Assembly (NCBI RefSeq): GCF_009834125.1 | Contig: NZ_CP047146.1 | Coordinates: forward strand, 2,411,501 to 2,475,500 | DNA from: Streptomyces sp. GS7 | GTDB taxonomy: Bacteria > Actinomycetota > Actinomycetes > Streptomycetales > Streptomycetaceae | Reading direction: 5' to 3' | Length of the DNA: 64,000 nucleotides | Part shown: positions 10,108-20,080 of the stretch, piece by piece | Layout: each line of letters opens with the position of its first letter | Numbering within the stretch: the stretch's first letter is position 1 | The notes under the pieces: generated by a model | Told to the model about the DNA's origin: nothing | Seen by the model: only the letters and a program-made list of their open reading frames with translations | Databases searched by the model: none | Translations under genes and position numbers: made by a program

Positions 10108-10881
10108 CTACTCCCAGCGGAAGAACTTCGCCGCGGCGCCCAGGCCCACTACCGCCCAGACCGCCAGGATGCCGAGGTCTGCCCAGGGGATCCCGGCCCC
10201 GTGCTGGAGCACCGTGCGCAGTCCGTCGGAGAGTGCGGAGATCGGCAGCAGCCCCAGCACCGTCTGCGCGGCCTCCGGGAACTTCGCCAGGGGGACGATG
10301 ACGCCGCCGCCCACGAGGAGCAGCAGGAAGACCAGGTTGGCGGCGGCCAGGGTGGCCTCCGCCTTGAGGGTGCCGGCCATCAGCAGGCCCAGGCCCGAGA
10401 ACGCCGCGGTGCCCACGAGGAGCAGCAGGACGACGGAGACGGGGTTGCCGCGCGGCGACCAGCCCAGCGCGAAGGCGACCACCGTCAGCAGGACGACCTG
10501 GAGGACCTCGGTGACCAGCACCGCGCAGGTCTTCGCCGTCATCAGCGCCCAGCGGGGGAGCGGTGAGGCGCCCAGCCGCTTGAGGACCCCGTAGCGGCGC
10601 TCGAAGCCGGTCGCGATGGCCTGGCCGGTGAAGGCGGTGGACAGCACGGCGAGCGCCAGGATGCCCGGCGCGAGGAAGTCCACCGACTTCCCGGCCCCGG
10701 TGTCGATGATGTCGACGGCGGAGAACAGCACCAGCAGCAGCGTCGGGATGACGACGGTCAGCAGCAGCTGCTCACCGTTGCGCAGCAGCATCCTGGTCTC
10801 CAGGGCCGCCTGTGCGCGGATCATCCGCGGCAGCGGGGCGGCACCCGGCCGAGGGGCGAACGTTCCGGTCCCGGCGGTCAT
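10108..10881 (-). CDS. ABC-2 type transporter permease
   Basis: 257 residues with six predicted membrane helices, typical of drug or lipid exporter permeases of the ABC-2 (DrrB/NodJ) type. The region ATGFERRYGVLKRLGASPL is the usual cytoplasmic coupling segment. It pairs with the ATPase encoded immediately upstream on the same strand. Its ribosome site and ATG lie inside a second copy of the last 35 bases of the ATPase gene, separated from the first by 57 bases. Substrate cannot be deduced. Confidence 0.9.
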   Translation of the reverse strand: MTAGTGTFAPRPGAAPLPRMIRAQAALETRMLLRNGEQLLLTVVIPTLLLVLFSAVDIIDTGAGKSVDFLAPGILALAVLSTAFTGQAIATGFERRYGVLKRLGASPLPRWALMTAKTCAVLVTEVLQVVLLTVVAFALGWSPRGNPVSVVLLLLVGTAAFSGLGLLMAGTLKAEATLAAANLVFLLLLVGGGVIVPLAKFPEAAQTVLGLLPISALSDGLRTVLQHGAGIPWADLGILAVWAVVGLGAAAKFFRWE

Positions 10882-10920
10882 GCGCGCAGCTCCTTCCCCG
10901 TGAGCTCCAGGCTGTGCCGT

Positions 10921-10943
10921 CCCGGGGTGCGACCCCCGGACCC
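10921..10943 (-). repeat. GC hairpin element, copy 1
   Basis: Read on the minus strand it is a 23-base G-run/C-run element of the pattern GGGTCcGGGGGTCGCaCCCCGGG, able to fold on itself. It sits in the spacer inserted between the two 35-bp direct repeats. A copy with 21 of 23 identical bases lies in the opposite orientation at 11923-11946. Similar short GC hairpins are common in Streptomyces intergenic DNA. Confidence 0.6.
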
Positions 10944-10969
10944 CCGGCCGAAAGGCGAGTGACCCCGCG

Positions 10970-11959
<990 letters not shown>

Positions 11960-12174
11960 GGCGGGCAGTCTACGGAGCGGGGCCGGGTGGCCGGGAGGGG
12001 GGCTCGGGTACGGTCCGGGGGCCGGGTCGCTGGGACGGCGGTGCGGGTGGCGGCGGTCTTCGGCCATCGGCGCGGCGTCCGCGGAGTGCCCCGGGGGCGT
12101 GCGGCGGGCCGGGGTGACGAGGCCGCGTCGTCGCAGGCCGGAGGGCGTTTCAGGGGTCCGGGGCGAGTGCGGAA

Positions 12175-12188
12175 TTAGGTAACCCTAA
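12175..12188. promoter_or_regulatory. inverted repeat TTAGG-N4-CCTAA upstream of sufR
   Basis: TTAGG at 12175-12179 and CCTAA at 12184-12188 form a 5-bp inverted repeat in the roughly 300-base divergent region between the ABC ATPase (leftward) and sufR (rightward). It recalls a shortened DmdR/DtxR iron box but does not fit the 19-bp consensus. It could be an operator for either neighbour. The rest of 11960-12260 shows only GC-rich sequence. Confidence 0.35.
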
Positions 12189-12247
12189 GTGATCGAGGCC
12201 ACCAGTCCGTGATGTGAAACAGGCTTGAATCGCTTTGGCGAATTACG

Positions 12248-12261
12248 CAACAATGGCGTTG
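12248..12261 (+). promoter_or_regulatory. candidate SufR operator CAAC-N6-GTTG
   Basis: CAAC at 12248-12251, six bases, then GTTG at 12258-12261; the last G is the first base of the sufR GTG start. From memory, Streptomyces SufR recognises a CAAC-N6-GTTG palindrome, and this is an exact match in the position expected for autorepression of the suf operon. No ribosome site precedes the GTG, so the sufR transcript may be leaderless. Confidence 0.7.
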
Positions 12262-13118
12262 TGAAATACGCGAGTGAGGATCAGGAGAGGCCAGCGGTCC
12301 AGCCGACCGCCGACCCGGTTTCCTCCGCGCCCGAGCGGCCCGCGCAGGCCGGCCCCGCCCCCGCGCCGCACGACGAGCAGCAGGGCACCCGCAACCGCGT
12401 CGCCCGCTCGATCCTCGACCACGGTCCGTCCACCGCGGCCGAGCTGGCCCTCCGCCTGGAGCTGACCCAGGCCGCCGTCCGCCGCCATCTGGACGCGCTG
12501 GCCGCGGAGGGCGTCGTCGAGCCCCGTGAGAAGCGGGTCTACGGCACGCGGGGCCGCGGCCGCCCGGCCAAGGCGTTCGCGCTCACCGACTGCGGGCGGG
12601 ACGCCTTCGACCAGGCGTACGACCAGCTCGCCTCCGACGCGCTGCGCTGGATCGCGCAGAGCGCGGGCGGCGGGGAGGAGGGCGAGGCGGCGGTCGCCGC
12701 GTTCGCCCGCGCGCGCCTCGCGGCCCAGGCCGAGGGCTACCGCAAGGCGGTCGAGGCCGCCGATCCGGAGGCCCGTACGGAGGCCCTGGCGAAGGCGTTG
12801 ACCGCGGACGGGTACGCTGCTACGGCGCGCAGCGCGCCCAATCCCCAGCTCGGTGAGCAGCTCTGCCAGCACCACTGCCCGGTCGCCCATGTCGCCGAGC
12901 AGTACCCGCAGCTGTGCGAGGCGGAGACCGAGGTCTTCTCCCGATTGCTCGGGACCCACGTACAGCGACTTGCCACCATCGCCCACGGCGACGGAGTGTG
13001 CACGACCTTCGTCCCGAAGGCCGGGGCCGGCAAGGCGACGCACGGCAGCACCGCTCACAGCAGCACCACGAAGACCACCACAGCATCTGCAAGCACGGCC
13101 GGGAGGAACCCCGCATGA
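12261..13118 (+). CDS. sufR: SufR-type iron-sulfur transcriptional regulator
   Basis: 285 residues. Winged helix near residues 48-105, with recognition region [14 protein letters not shown] and wing [15 protein letters not shown]. Four cysteines near the C-terminus (C202, C206, C219, C247; [20 protein letters not shown]) fit an iron-sulfur cluster site as in SufR. Apo or holo states should set expression of the suf genes that follow. The GTG at 12261 is preferred over a TTG at 12225 because the candidate operator and homologous starts fit it. The Ser/Thr-rich last 30 residues are low complexity. Overlaps sufB by ATGA. Confidence 0.92.
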   Translation: MKYASEDQERPAVQPTADPVSSAPERPAQAGPAPAPHDEQQGTRNRVARSILDHGPSTAAELALRLELTQAAVRRHLDALAAEGVVEPREKRVYGTRGRGRPAKAFALTDCGRDAFDQAYDQLASDALRWIAQSAGGGEEGEAAVAAFARARLAAQAEGYRKAVEAADPEARTEALAKALTADGYAATARSAPNPQLGEQLCQHHCPVAHVAEQYPQLCEAETEVFSRLLGTHVQRLATIAHGDGVCTTFVPKAGAGKATHGSTAHSSTTKTTTASASTAGRNPA

Positions 13119-14536
13119 CGCTCCCCACGGAGACTGCTCACCCTGAGCTCGAGGGCCTGGGCAAGTACGAATACGGCTGGGCCGACTCCGACGTGGCCGG
13201 CGCCTCGGCGAAGCGCGGTCTCTCCGAGGAGGTCGTCCGCGACATCTCGGGCAAGAAGGACGAGCCGGAGTGGATGCTCAAGCTCCGCCTCAAGGGCCTG
13301 AAGCTGTTCGACAAGAAGCCCATGCCGCAGTGGGGCTCCGACCTGTCGGGCATCGACTTCGACAACATCAAGTACTTCGTCCGCTCCACCGAGCAGCAGG
13401 CCGCCTCCTGGGAGGAGCTGCCCGAGGACATCAAGAACACCTACGACAAGCTGGGCATCCCCGAGGCGGAGAAGCAGCGCCTGGTCGCCGGTGTCGCCGC
13501 GCAGTACGAGTCGGAGGTCGTCTACCACCAGATCCGCGAGGACCTGGAGGCGCAGGGCGTCATCTTCCTGGACACCGACACCGCGCTGAAGGAGCACCCC
13601 GAGCTCTTCCAGGAGTACTTCGGCACGGTCATCCCGGTCGGCGACAACAAGTTCGCGTCGCTGAACACCGCGGTGTGGTCCGGCGGCTCGTTCATCTACG
13701 TCCCCAAGGGCGTCCATGTGGACATCCCGCTCCAGGCGTACTTCCGCATCAACACCGAGAACATGGGCCAGTTCGAGCGGACCCTGATCATCGTCGACGA
13801 GGACGCCTACGTCCACTACGTCGAGGGCTGCACGGCGCCGATCTACAAGTCCGACTCGCTGCACTCCGCGGTCGTCGAGATCATCGTCAAGAAGGGCGGC
13901 CGCTGCCGCTACACGACCATCCAGAACTGGTCGAACAACGTCTACAACCTGGTCACCAAGCGCGCCGTCGCCTATGAGGGCGCGACGATGGAGTGGGTCG
14001 ACGGCAACCTCGGCTCCAAGGTGACCATGAAGTACCCGGCGGTCTACCTCATGGGTGAGCACGCCAAGGGCGAGACGCTGTCCATCGCCTTCGCGGGCGA
14101 GGGCCAGCACCAGGACGCCGGCTCCAAGATGGTCCACATGGCGCCGAACACCTCCTCCAACATCGTCTCCAAGTCGGTGGCCCGGGGCGGCGGCCGGACC
14201 TCCTACCGCGGTCTGGTCGAGATCGGCGAGGGCGCCGCGGGCTCCAAGTCCAACGTGCTGTGCGACGCGCTGCTCGTGGACACCATCTCCCGCTCGGACA
14301 CCTACCCCTACGTGGACGTCCGCGAGGACGACGTGTCCATGGGCCACGAGGCGACGGTCTCCAAGGTCAGCGAGGACCAGCTGTTCTACCTGATGGCGCG
14401 CGGCCTGAGCGAGCAGGAGGCCATGGCGATGATCGTCCGCGGCTTCGTCGAGCCGATCGCCCGTGAGCTGCCGATGGAGTACGCGCTGGAGCTCAACCGG
14501 CTGATCGAGCTGCAGATGGAAGGCGCGGTCGGCTGA
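13115..14536 (+). CDS. sufB: Fe-S cluster assembly scaffold SufB
   Basis: 473 residues, full length, right-handed beta-helix core of the SufBC2D scaffold on which clusters are built. Conserved segments include [27 protein letters not shown] and the C-terminal [25 protein letters not shown] lies eight bases before the ATG, and the ATG overlaps the sufR stop. No intein is present, unlike in mycobacterial SufB. Confidence 0.97.
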   Translation: MTLPTETAHPELEGLGKYEYGWADSDVAGASAKRGLSEEVVRDISGKKDEPEWMLKLRLKGLKLFDKKPMPQWGSDLSGIDFDNIKYFVRSTEQQAASWEELPEDIKNTYDKLGIPEAEKQRLVAGVAAQYESEVVYHQIREDLEAQGVIFLDTDTALKEHPELFQEYFGTVIPVGDNKFASLNTAVWSGGSFIYVPKGVHVDIPLQAYFRINTENMGQFERTLIIVDEDAYVHYVEGCTAPIYKSDSLHSAVVEIIVKKGGRCRYTTIQNWSNNVYNLVTKRAVAYEGATMEWVDGNLGSKVTMKYPAVYLMGEHAKGETLSIAFAGEGQHQDAGSKMVHMAPNTSSNIVSKSVARGGGRTSYRGLVEIGEGAAGSKSNVLCDALLVDTISRSDTYPYVDVREDDVSMGHEATVSKVSEDQLFYLMARGLSEQEAMAMIVRGFVEPIARELPMEYALELNRLIELQMEGAVG

Positions 14537-14595
14537 CGCCGGTCCGCACGCAGCGACTGACTCCCTGAACGCAGAAAGCGAGCGCAACGACAGCC

Positions 14596-15780
14596 ATGGC
14601 TGAGGCTCAGAACATCCCGGCGGGTTCCACGACCACCGGCTCCATCGCGGTGGCCGCGGAGTCCACCGTCGCCACCCGGATGAGCGCCCCGCCGTCCTAC
14701 GACGTGGCGGACTTCCCGGTGCCGCACGGCCGCGAGGAGGAGTGGCGCTTCACGCCGCTCGCGCGGCTGCGCGGTCTGCACGACGGCAGCGCCGAGGCCG
14801 GCGGTCCCGACCTGAAGGTCGACATCACCGCGCCCGACGGCGTCACCCACGAGCTGGTCGACCGCACCGACCCGCGGGTCGGCAAGGCCGGCAAGCCGGT
14901 GGACCGGGTCGCGGCCCAGGCGTACAGCTCGTTCGAGAAGGCGTCGGTGGTCACGGTCCCCAAGGAGACCGTGCTCACCGAGCCGATCCGGATCACCGTC
15001 CACGGCGAGGGCGGCACCGCCTACGGCCACCAGGTCGTCGAGCTGGGCGCGTTCGCCGAGGCGGTCGTGGTCATCGACCACACCGGTGACGCGGTGCTCG
15101 CCGCCAACGTCGACTACCTCCTCGGCGACGGCGCCAAGCTGACCGTCGTCTCCGTGCAGGACTGGGACGACACCGCCGTCCACTGCGGCCAGCACAACGC
15201 CCTGGTCGGCCGGGACGCCACCTTCAAGTCCGTGGTCGTCACCTTCGGCGGCGACCTGGTCCGCCTCCACCCGCGCATCGACTACGCGGGCCCCGGCGGC
15301 GAGGCCGAGCTCTACGGCCTGTACTTCACCGAGCAGGGCCAGCACCAGGAGCACCGCCTCTTCGTCGACCACGACACGCCCAACTGCCGCTCCCACGTGA
15401 CCTACAAGGGCGCGCTGCAGGGCCAGGACGCGCACGCGGTCTGGATCGGCGACGTCCTCATCCAGGCGGCCGCCACCGGCACGGACACCTACGAGCTCAA
15501 CCGCAACCTCGTCCTGACCGACGGCGCGCGGGTCGACTCGGTGCCCAACCTGGAGATCGAGACCGGCGAGATCGTCGGTGCCGGCCACGCCTCGGCGACC
15601 GGCCGGTTCGACGACGAGCAGCTGTTCTACCTGATGGCCCGCGGTGTCCCGGCCGACGAGGCGCGCCGCCTGGTCGTCCGCGGCTTCTTCGCCGAGCTGG
15701 TCCAGCAGATCGGCCTCCCGGACGTCGAGGAGCGCCTGATGAACAAGATCGAAGCCGAGCTGGAAGCGTCCGCGGCATGA
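14596..15780 (+). CDS. sufD: Fe-S cluster assembly protein SufD
   Basis: 394 residues, paralogue of SufB and partner in the SufBC2D complex. Shares the C-terminal pattern [22 protein letters not shown], and has the N-terminal VPHGREEEWRFTPL common to SufD. It follows sufB by 59 bases; the ribosome site is weak. The stop overlaps the next gene in ATGA. Confidence 0.96.
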   Translation: MAEAQNIPAGSTTTGSIAVAAESTVATRMSAPPSYDVADFPVPHGREEEWRFTPLARLRGLHDGSAEAGGPDLKVDITAPDGVTHELVDRTDPRVGKAGKPVDRVAAQAYSSFEKASVVTVPKETVLTEPIRITVHGEGGTAYGHQVVELGAFAEAVVVIDHTGDAVLAANVDYLLGDGAKLTVVSVQDWDDTAVHCGQHNALVGRDATFKSVVVTFGGDLVRLHPRIDYAGPGGEAELYGLYFTEQGQHQEHRLFVDHDTPNCRSHVTYKGALQGQDAHAVWIGDVLIQAAATGTDTYELNRNLVLTDGARVDSVPNLEIETGEIVGAGHASATGRFDDEQLFYLMARGVPADEARRLVVRGFFAELVQQIGLPDVEERLMNKIEAELEASAA

Positions 15781-16094
15781 CGTACGTACGCGCAGCGGCG
15801 CTCAGCGAGCTGGAGGAGGACACCCCCAAGAGGGTGGAGATCGACGGTACGCCGATCTCGCTGGTCCGCACCGAGGGCGAGGTGTTCGCGATCAACGACA
15901 TCTGCTCGCACGCGAACGTCTCCCTGTCGGAGGGCGAGGTCGAGGACTGCTCGATCGAGTGCTGGCTGCACGGCTCCAGTTTCGACCTGCGTACCGGCAA
16001 GCCGTCCGGCCTTCCCGCGACGCGCCCCGTCCCCGTATACCCCGTAAAGATCGAAGGGGACGACGTGCTCGTCTCCGTCACCCAGGAGTCCTGA
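15777..16094 (+). CDS. Rieske-type [2Fe-2S] ferredoxin of the suf operon
   Basis: 105 residues, a single Rieske domain. Ligands are in CSHANVSLSEG and CWLHGSSFDL, spaced as CxH-X17-CxxH. Such non-haem iron oxygenase-type ferredoxins sit between sufD and sufC in actinobacteria. Its role there is not firmly established; electron delivery to cluster assembly or acting as a cluster recipient are both reasonable. Translationally coupled to sufD. Confidence 0.93.
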   Translation: MTYVRAAALSELEEDTPKRVEIDGTPISLVRTEGEVFAINDICSHANVSLSEGEVEDCSIECWLHGSSFDLRTGKPSGLPATRPVPVYPVKIEGDDVLVSVTQES

Positions 16095-16101
16095 GTTCCC
16101 C

Positions 16102-16866
16102 ATGGCAACGCTTGAGATCCACGACCTGCACGTCTCCGTCGAGGCCGAGAACGGCCAGCGCGAGATCCTGAAGGGCGTCGACCTGACCGTGAAGCAGGGC
16201 GAGACGCACGCCATCATGGGCCCCAACGGCTCCGGCAAGTCGACCCTCGCCTACTCCCTCGCGGGTCACCCGAAGTACACGATCACCGGCGGCACCGTCA
16301 CCCTCGACGGCGAGGACGTCCTGGAGATGTCCGTCGACGAGCGCGCCCGGGCCGGCGTCTTCCTCGCCATGCAGTACCCGGTCGAGGTGCCCGGTGTCTC
16401 GGTCTCCAACTTCCTGCGCACCTCCGCCACCGCGATCCGCGGCGAGGCCCCCAAGCTGCGGCTGTGGGTCAAGGAGGTCAAGGAGGCCATGGAGCGCCTC
16501 CACATGGACCCCTCGTTCGCCGAGCGCAACGTCAACGAGGGCTTCTCCGGCGGTGAGAAGAAGCGCCACGAGATCCTCCAGCTGGAGCTGCTCAAGCCGG
16601 CCATCGCGATCCTCGACGAGACCGACTCCGGCCTCGACGTCGACGCGCTGCGGATCGTCTCCGAGGGCGTCAACCGCGTCCGCGAGACCGGCCAGGTGGG
16701 CACCCTGCTCATCACCCACTACACCCGGATTCTCCGCTACATCAAGCCCGACCACGTCCACGTCTTCGCCAACGGGCGGATCGCCGAGTCCGGCGGCCCC
16801 GAGCTGGCGGACAAGCTGGAGGCCGAGGGCTACGAGGCATACGTGAAGGGTGGTACGACCGCGTGA
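16102..16866 (+). CDS. sufC: Fe-S cluster assembly ATPase SufC
   Basis: 254 residues, ABC-type ATPase that energises the SufB/SufD scaffold. Walker A GPNGSGKSTL, signature FSGGEKKRHE, Walker B AIAILDETDSGLDVDAL. Not a transporter: no permease is present and its partners are the flanking suf genes. Ends in GTGA with sufS. Confidence 0.97.
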   Translation: MATLEIHDLHVSVEAENGQREILKGVDLTVKQGETHAIMGPNGSGKSTLAYSLAGHPKYTITGGTVTLDGEDVLEMSVDERARAGVFLAMQYPVEVPGVSVSNFLRTSATAIRGEAPKLRLWVKEVKEAMERLHMDPSFAERNVNEGFSGGEKKRHEILQLELLKPAIAILDETDSGLDVDALRIVSEGVNRVRETGQVGTLLITHYTRILRYIKPDHVHVFANGRIAESGGPELADKLEAEGYEAYVKGGTTA

Positions 16867-18119
16867 CACAGCTGCCGGGCCTCCTCGACACAGAGGCGAT
16901 CCGCAAGGACTTCCCCCTTCTGGACCGTCAGGTCCACGACGGGAAGAAGATCGTGTACCTGGACAACGCGGCGACGTCGCAGAAGCCGCGCCAGGTCCTC
17001 GACGCCCTGAGCGCCTACTACGAACGCCACAACGCCAACGTCCACCGCGGCGTGCATGTGCTCGCCGAGGAGGCCACGGCGCTGTACGAAGGCGCGCGCG
17101 ACAAGGTCGCCGCCTTCATCAACGCGCCCAGCCGGGACGAGGTGATCTTCACCAAGAACGCCTCGGAGTCGCTCAACCTCGTTGCCAACATGCTGGGTTG
17201 GGCCGATGAGCCGTACCGCGTGGACCGCGAGACCGAGATCGTCATCACGGAGATGGAGCACCACTCCAACATCGTCCCGTGGCAGCTGCTCTCGCAGCGC
17301 ACCGGCGCGAAGCTGAAGTGGTTCGGCATCACCGACGACGGCCGCCTCGACCTGTCCAACATAGACGAGATCATCACGGAGCAGACGAAGATCGTCTCCT
17401 TCACGCTGGTCTCCAACATCATGGGCACCGTCAACCCGGTCGAGACGATCGTCCGGCGGGCCCAGGAGGTCGGTGCGCTGGTGTGCATCGACGCCTCGCA
17501 GGCCGCGCCGCACATGGTCCTGGACGTCCAGGCGCTGCAGGCCGACTTCGTGGCCTTCACCGGCCACAAGATGTGCGGCCCGACCGGTATCGGCGTGCTG
17601 TGGGGCCGCCAGGAGCTGCTGGAGGACCTGCCTCCGTTCCTCGGCGGCGGCGAGATGATCGAGACGGTGTCCATGCACTCCTCGACCTACGCGCCCGCGC
17701 CGCACAAGTTCGAGGCCGGTACGCCCCCGATCGCGCAGGCCGTCGGCCTCGGCGCGGCCGTGGACTACCTCACCTCGATCGGCATGGACAGGATCGCCGC
17801 GCATGAGCACGCGATCACCGAGTACGCCGTCAAGCGGCTGCTGGAGGTCCCCGACCTGCGCATCATCGGCCCGAGCACGGCCGAGGACCGCGGGGCGACG
17901 ATCTCCTTCACGCTCGGCGACATCCACCCGCACGACGTGGGCCAGGTGCTGGACGAGCAGGGCATCGCGGTCCGGGTGGGGCACCACTGCGCGCGTCCGG
18001 TCTGCCTGCGGTACGGAATTCCTGCGACCACGCGGGCGTCGTTCTATCTGTACTCCACCCCGGCCGAGGTCGACGCCCTGGTCGAGGGCCTGGAGCACGT
18101 CCGCAACTTCTTCGGATGA
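16863..18119 (+). CDS. sufS: cysteine desulfurase SufS
   Basis: 418 residues, GTG start overlapping the sufC stop. PLP-dependent enzyme that removes sulfur from cysteine and hands it to SufU. The PLP lysine is K236 in FTGHKMCGPTG; the catalytic cysteine is C376 in RVGHHCARPVC. Length and both sites are normal for group II desulfurases. Confidence 0.97.
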   Translation: MTQLPGLLDTEAIRKDFPLLDRQVHDGKKIVYLDNAATSQKPRQVLDALSAYYERHNANVHRGVHVLAEEATALYEGARDKVAAFINAPSRDEVIFTKNASESLNLVANMLGWADEPYRVDRETEIVITEMEHHSNIVPWQLLSQRTGAKLKWFGITDDGRLDLSNIDEIITEQTKIVSFTLVSNIMGTVNPVETIVRRAQEVGALVCIDASQAAPHMVLDVQALQADFVAFTGHKMCGPTGIGVLWGRQELLEDLPPFLGGGEMIETVSMHSSTYAPAPHKFEAGTPPIAQAVGLGAAVDYLTSIGMDRIAAHEHAITEYAVKRLLEVPDLRIIGPSTAEDRGATISFTLGDIHPHDVGQVLDEQGIAVRVGHHCARPVCLRYGIPATTRASFYLYSTPAEVDALVEGLEHVRNFFG

Positions 18120-18138
18120 GGACAGGACTGACTGAGTC

Positions 18139-18597
18139 GTGAAGCTGGATTCCATGTACCAGGACGTCATCCTGGACCACTACAAGCACCCCCATGGGCG
18201 CGGTCTCCGGGACGGCGATGCCGAGGTGCACCACGTCAACCCCACGTGCGGTGACGAGATCACGCTGCGCGTGCGGCTGGAGGGCACGACGATCGAGGAC
18301 GTGTCCTACGAGGGCCAGGGCTGCTCCATCAGCCAGGCCAGCGCGTCGGTGCTCAACGACCTCCTGGTCGGCAAGCAGCTCGGCGAGGCGCAGCGGATCC
18401 AGGAGACGTTCCTGGAGCTGATGCAGTCCAAGGGCCAGGTCGAGCCCGACGACGCGATGGAGGAGGTGCTGGAGGACGCGGTCGCGTTCGCCGGCGTCTC
18501 GAAGTACCCGGCGCGCGTGAAGTGCGCACTGCTGAGCTGGATGGCCTGGAAGGACGCCACGGCCAAGGCCCTCTCCCAGGAGGCGAAGACCGCATGA
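18139..18597 (+). CDS. sufU: Fe-S assembly sulfur acceptor SufU
   Basis: 152 residues, zinc-dependent sulfurtransferase that takes persulfide sulfur from SufS. The three conserved cysteines are in NPTCGDEI, GQGCSISQASASV and RVKCALLSW. The family insert between second and third cysteine is present. GTG start 19 bases after sufS; ATGA overlap with the next gene. Confidence 0.95.
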   Translation: MKLDSMYQDVILDHYKHPHGRGLRDGDAEVHHVNPTCGDEITLRVRLEGTTIEDVSYEGQGCSISQASASVLNDLLVGKQLGEAQRIQETFLELMQSKGQVEPDDAMEEVLEDAVAFAGVSKYPARVKCALLSWMAWKDATAKALSQEAKTA

Positions 18598-18935
18598 CCG
18601 ACACCCCCGCCACCACCACCACCAAGCCGGCCTCCGAGGAGGAGGTCCGCGAGGCGCTCTACGACGTCGTCGACCCCGAGCTGGGCATCGACGTCGTCAA
18701 CCTCGGCTTGATCTACGGCATCCACATCGACGACGCCAACATCGCCACCATCGACATGACGCTGACCTCCGCGGCCTGCCCGCTGACCGACGTCATCGAG
18801 GACCAGGCGAAGTCCGCCACGGACGGCATCGTCAGCGAGCTGAAGATCAACTGGGTCTGGATGCCCCCGTGGGGCCCGGACAAGATCACCGACGACGGCC
18901 GTGAGCAGCTGCGCGCGCTGGGGTTCAACGTCTGA
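18594..18935 (+). CDS. metal-sulfur cluster assembly factor (MIP18/DUF59, SufT-like)
   Basis: 113 residues, compact MIP18 domain: EEVREALYDVVDPELGIDVVNLGLIY at the front and the cysteine in TSAACPLTDVIEDQ. Members help mature Fe-S proteins and are often called SufT. Last gene of the suf operon, coupled to sufU, and followed by a strong terminator. Confidence 0.92.
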   Translation: MTDTPATTTTKPASEEEVREALYDVVDPELGIDVVNLGLIYGIHIDDANIATIDMTLTSAACPLTDVIEDQAKSATDGIVSELKINWVWMPPWGPDKITDDGREQLRALGFNV

Positions 18936-18953
18936 CCGATCCGCCATCGCGAT

Positions 18954-18993
18954 ACGGCCGTGCCCGCCAGTCACCCCTGGCGGGCACGGCCGT
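18954..18993 (+). terminator. terminator of the suf operon
   Basis: 17-bp perfect stem (18954-18970 with 18977-18993) around a 6-base loop, 18 bases after the last suf stop. Two T residues at most follow, as is usual for Streptomyces GC-rich terminators. Confidence 0.85.
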
Positions 18994-19043
18994 TCCGCAT
19001 TCCCGTGCGTCCCGTGCGTCCCGGGCTTTTCGTGGCGCGGTTA

Positions 19044-19082
19044 TGTACGCCCGTACGCATCGCTGTGTACGCTCGTACGCAT
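19044..19082 (+). promoter_or_regulatory. twin palindromic operators for the SMR/TetR pair
   Basis: Two 17-base direct repeats, TGTACGCcCGTACGCAT at 19044-19060 and TGTACGCtCGTACGCAT at 19066-19082, differ by one base. Each contains the palindrome GTACG-N2-CGTAC. Their centres are 22 bases apart, two turns of helix, so dimers would bind the same face. The second repeat covers the ATG of the efflux gene. The co-transcribed TetR regulator is the obvious candidate ligand. Confidence 0.72.
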
Positions 19083-19401
19083 GGTCTATCTGACGCTGGC
19101 CGGGGCGATCCTCTCCGAGATCCTGGCGACCACGGCGATGAAGTACAGCCACGGGTTCACGAAGCTGTGGCCGTCGGTGGGCACCACGCTGGGGTATCTG
19201 GTGGCCTTCGCGCTGCTCGCGCGGACGCTGAAGTCGATGAGCGTGGGAACGACCTATGCGATCTGGTCCGGGGCGGGCACGGCGGTCATCGCGGCGATCG
19301 GGATGGTGTTCCTGGGGGAGAGCACCAGTTGGCTGAAGATCCTCGGGGTGCTGCTGGTCATCGCCGGGGTGGTCGTGCTGAATCTGGACGGTGCGCACTG
19401 A
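19081..19401 (+). CDS. small multidrug resistance (SMR) efflux protein
   Basis: 106 residues and four membrane helices, the standard size. The membrane glutamate conserved in the family is E13 (AGAILSEILATTAMK); the conserved SVGTTYAIWSGAGTA in helix 3 is also present. Acts as a proton-coupled dimer exporting cationic compounds. No ribosome site precedes the ATG and the upstream bases are an operator repeat, so translation is probably from a leaderless mRNA. Stop and next start overlap by one base (TGATG). Confidence 0.9.
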   Translation: MVYLTLAGAILSEILATTAMKYSHGFTKLWPSVGTTLGYLVAFALLARTLKSMSVGTTYAIWSGAGTAVIAAIGMVFLGESTSWLKILGVLLVIAGVVVLNLDGAH

Positions 19402-19940
19402 TGGCGCGGCGCTACGACCCGGACCGGCGGCAGCGGATCATCGACGCGGCGATCGCGGTGGTCGGCGAGCGGGGTATCGCCGGGCTCAGCCATCGCGCGG
19501 TGGCGGCCGCCGCGGATGTGCCGCTGGGCTCGACGACGTATCACTTCGCGACGCTGGACGAGCTGCTGGTCGCCGCGCTGCGGCAGGCCAACGGCGGGTG
19601 GCTGGAGGATTTCGCACGCTGGGTGGCGGGGATCGATCCGGCGGTGCCGCTGGCCGACGAGGTGGCGCGGCTGGTCGAGGAGACGCTGGCCGGCGACCGG
19701 TCGCGGGTGGAGCTGGAGTACGAGCTGTATCTGGCGGCGCTGCGGCACGAGGCGGTGCGGCCGATCGCGGCGGAGTGCCTGGACGAGATGGTCGCGCTGC
19801 TCGGGCGGCGGATCGGGGACCCGGCCACCGCGCGGGCCGTGGTGGCGTTCGCCGACGGGCTGGTCCTCCAGCATCTGCTGACCGGCCGGCCCTTCGAACG
19901 GGCCCTGGTCCGGGACGGGTTGGCCGGCGTGCTCGGCTGA
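19401..19940 (+). CDS. TetR-family regulator
   Basis: 179 residues. N-terminal helix-turn-helix in RQRIIDAAIAVVGERGIAGLS / HRAVAAAADVPLGSTTYHF, then an all-helical ligand domain of the TetR_C_6 or BetI-like kind. Translationally coupled to the SMR pump, so it most likely represses that operon through the two palindromes in front of it and responds to a pump substrate. Confidence 0.88.
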   Translation: MARRYDPDRRQRIIDAAIAVVGERGIAGLSHRAVAAAADVPLGSTTYHFATLDELLVAALRQANGGWLEDFARWVAGIDPAVPLADEVARLVEETLAGDRSRVELEYELYLAALRHEAVRPIAAECLDEMVALLGRRIGDPATARAVVAFADGLVLQHLLTGRPFERALVRDGLAGVLG

Positions 19941-20080
19941 GGCCGGGGCCGCGGCGCGGGACGGCGGCGGGGGCGGCCGACTCGTGCGAGCGCACGAGGG
20001 CGGTTGTGCGACCCTACGGGCGCGGACCGATCGCTGAGACCGGTTCGCCTCGGCGGGCGACCTCCGGTTAGGTTTCCGGC

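Noticed and set aside
12175..12188. Inverted repeat considered as a DmdR/DtxR iron box
   Set aside because: Only the outer TTAGG/CCTAA arms fit; the length is 14 rather than 19 bases, so it is listed as an unassigned inverted repeat.
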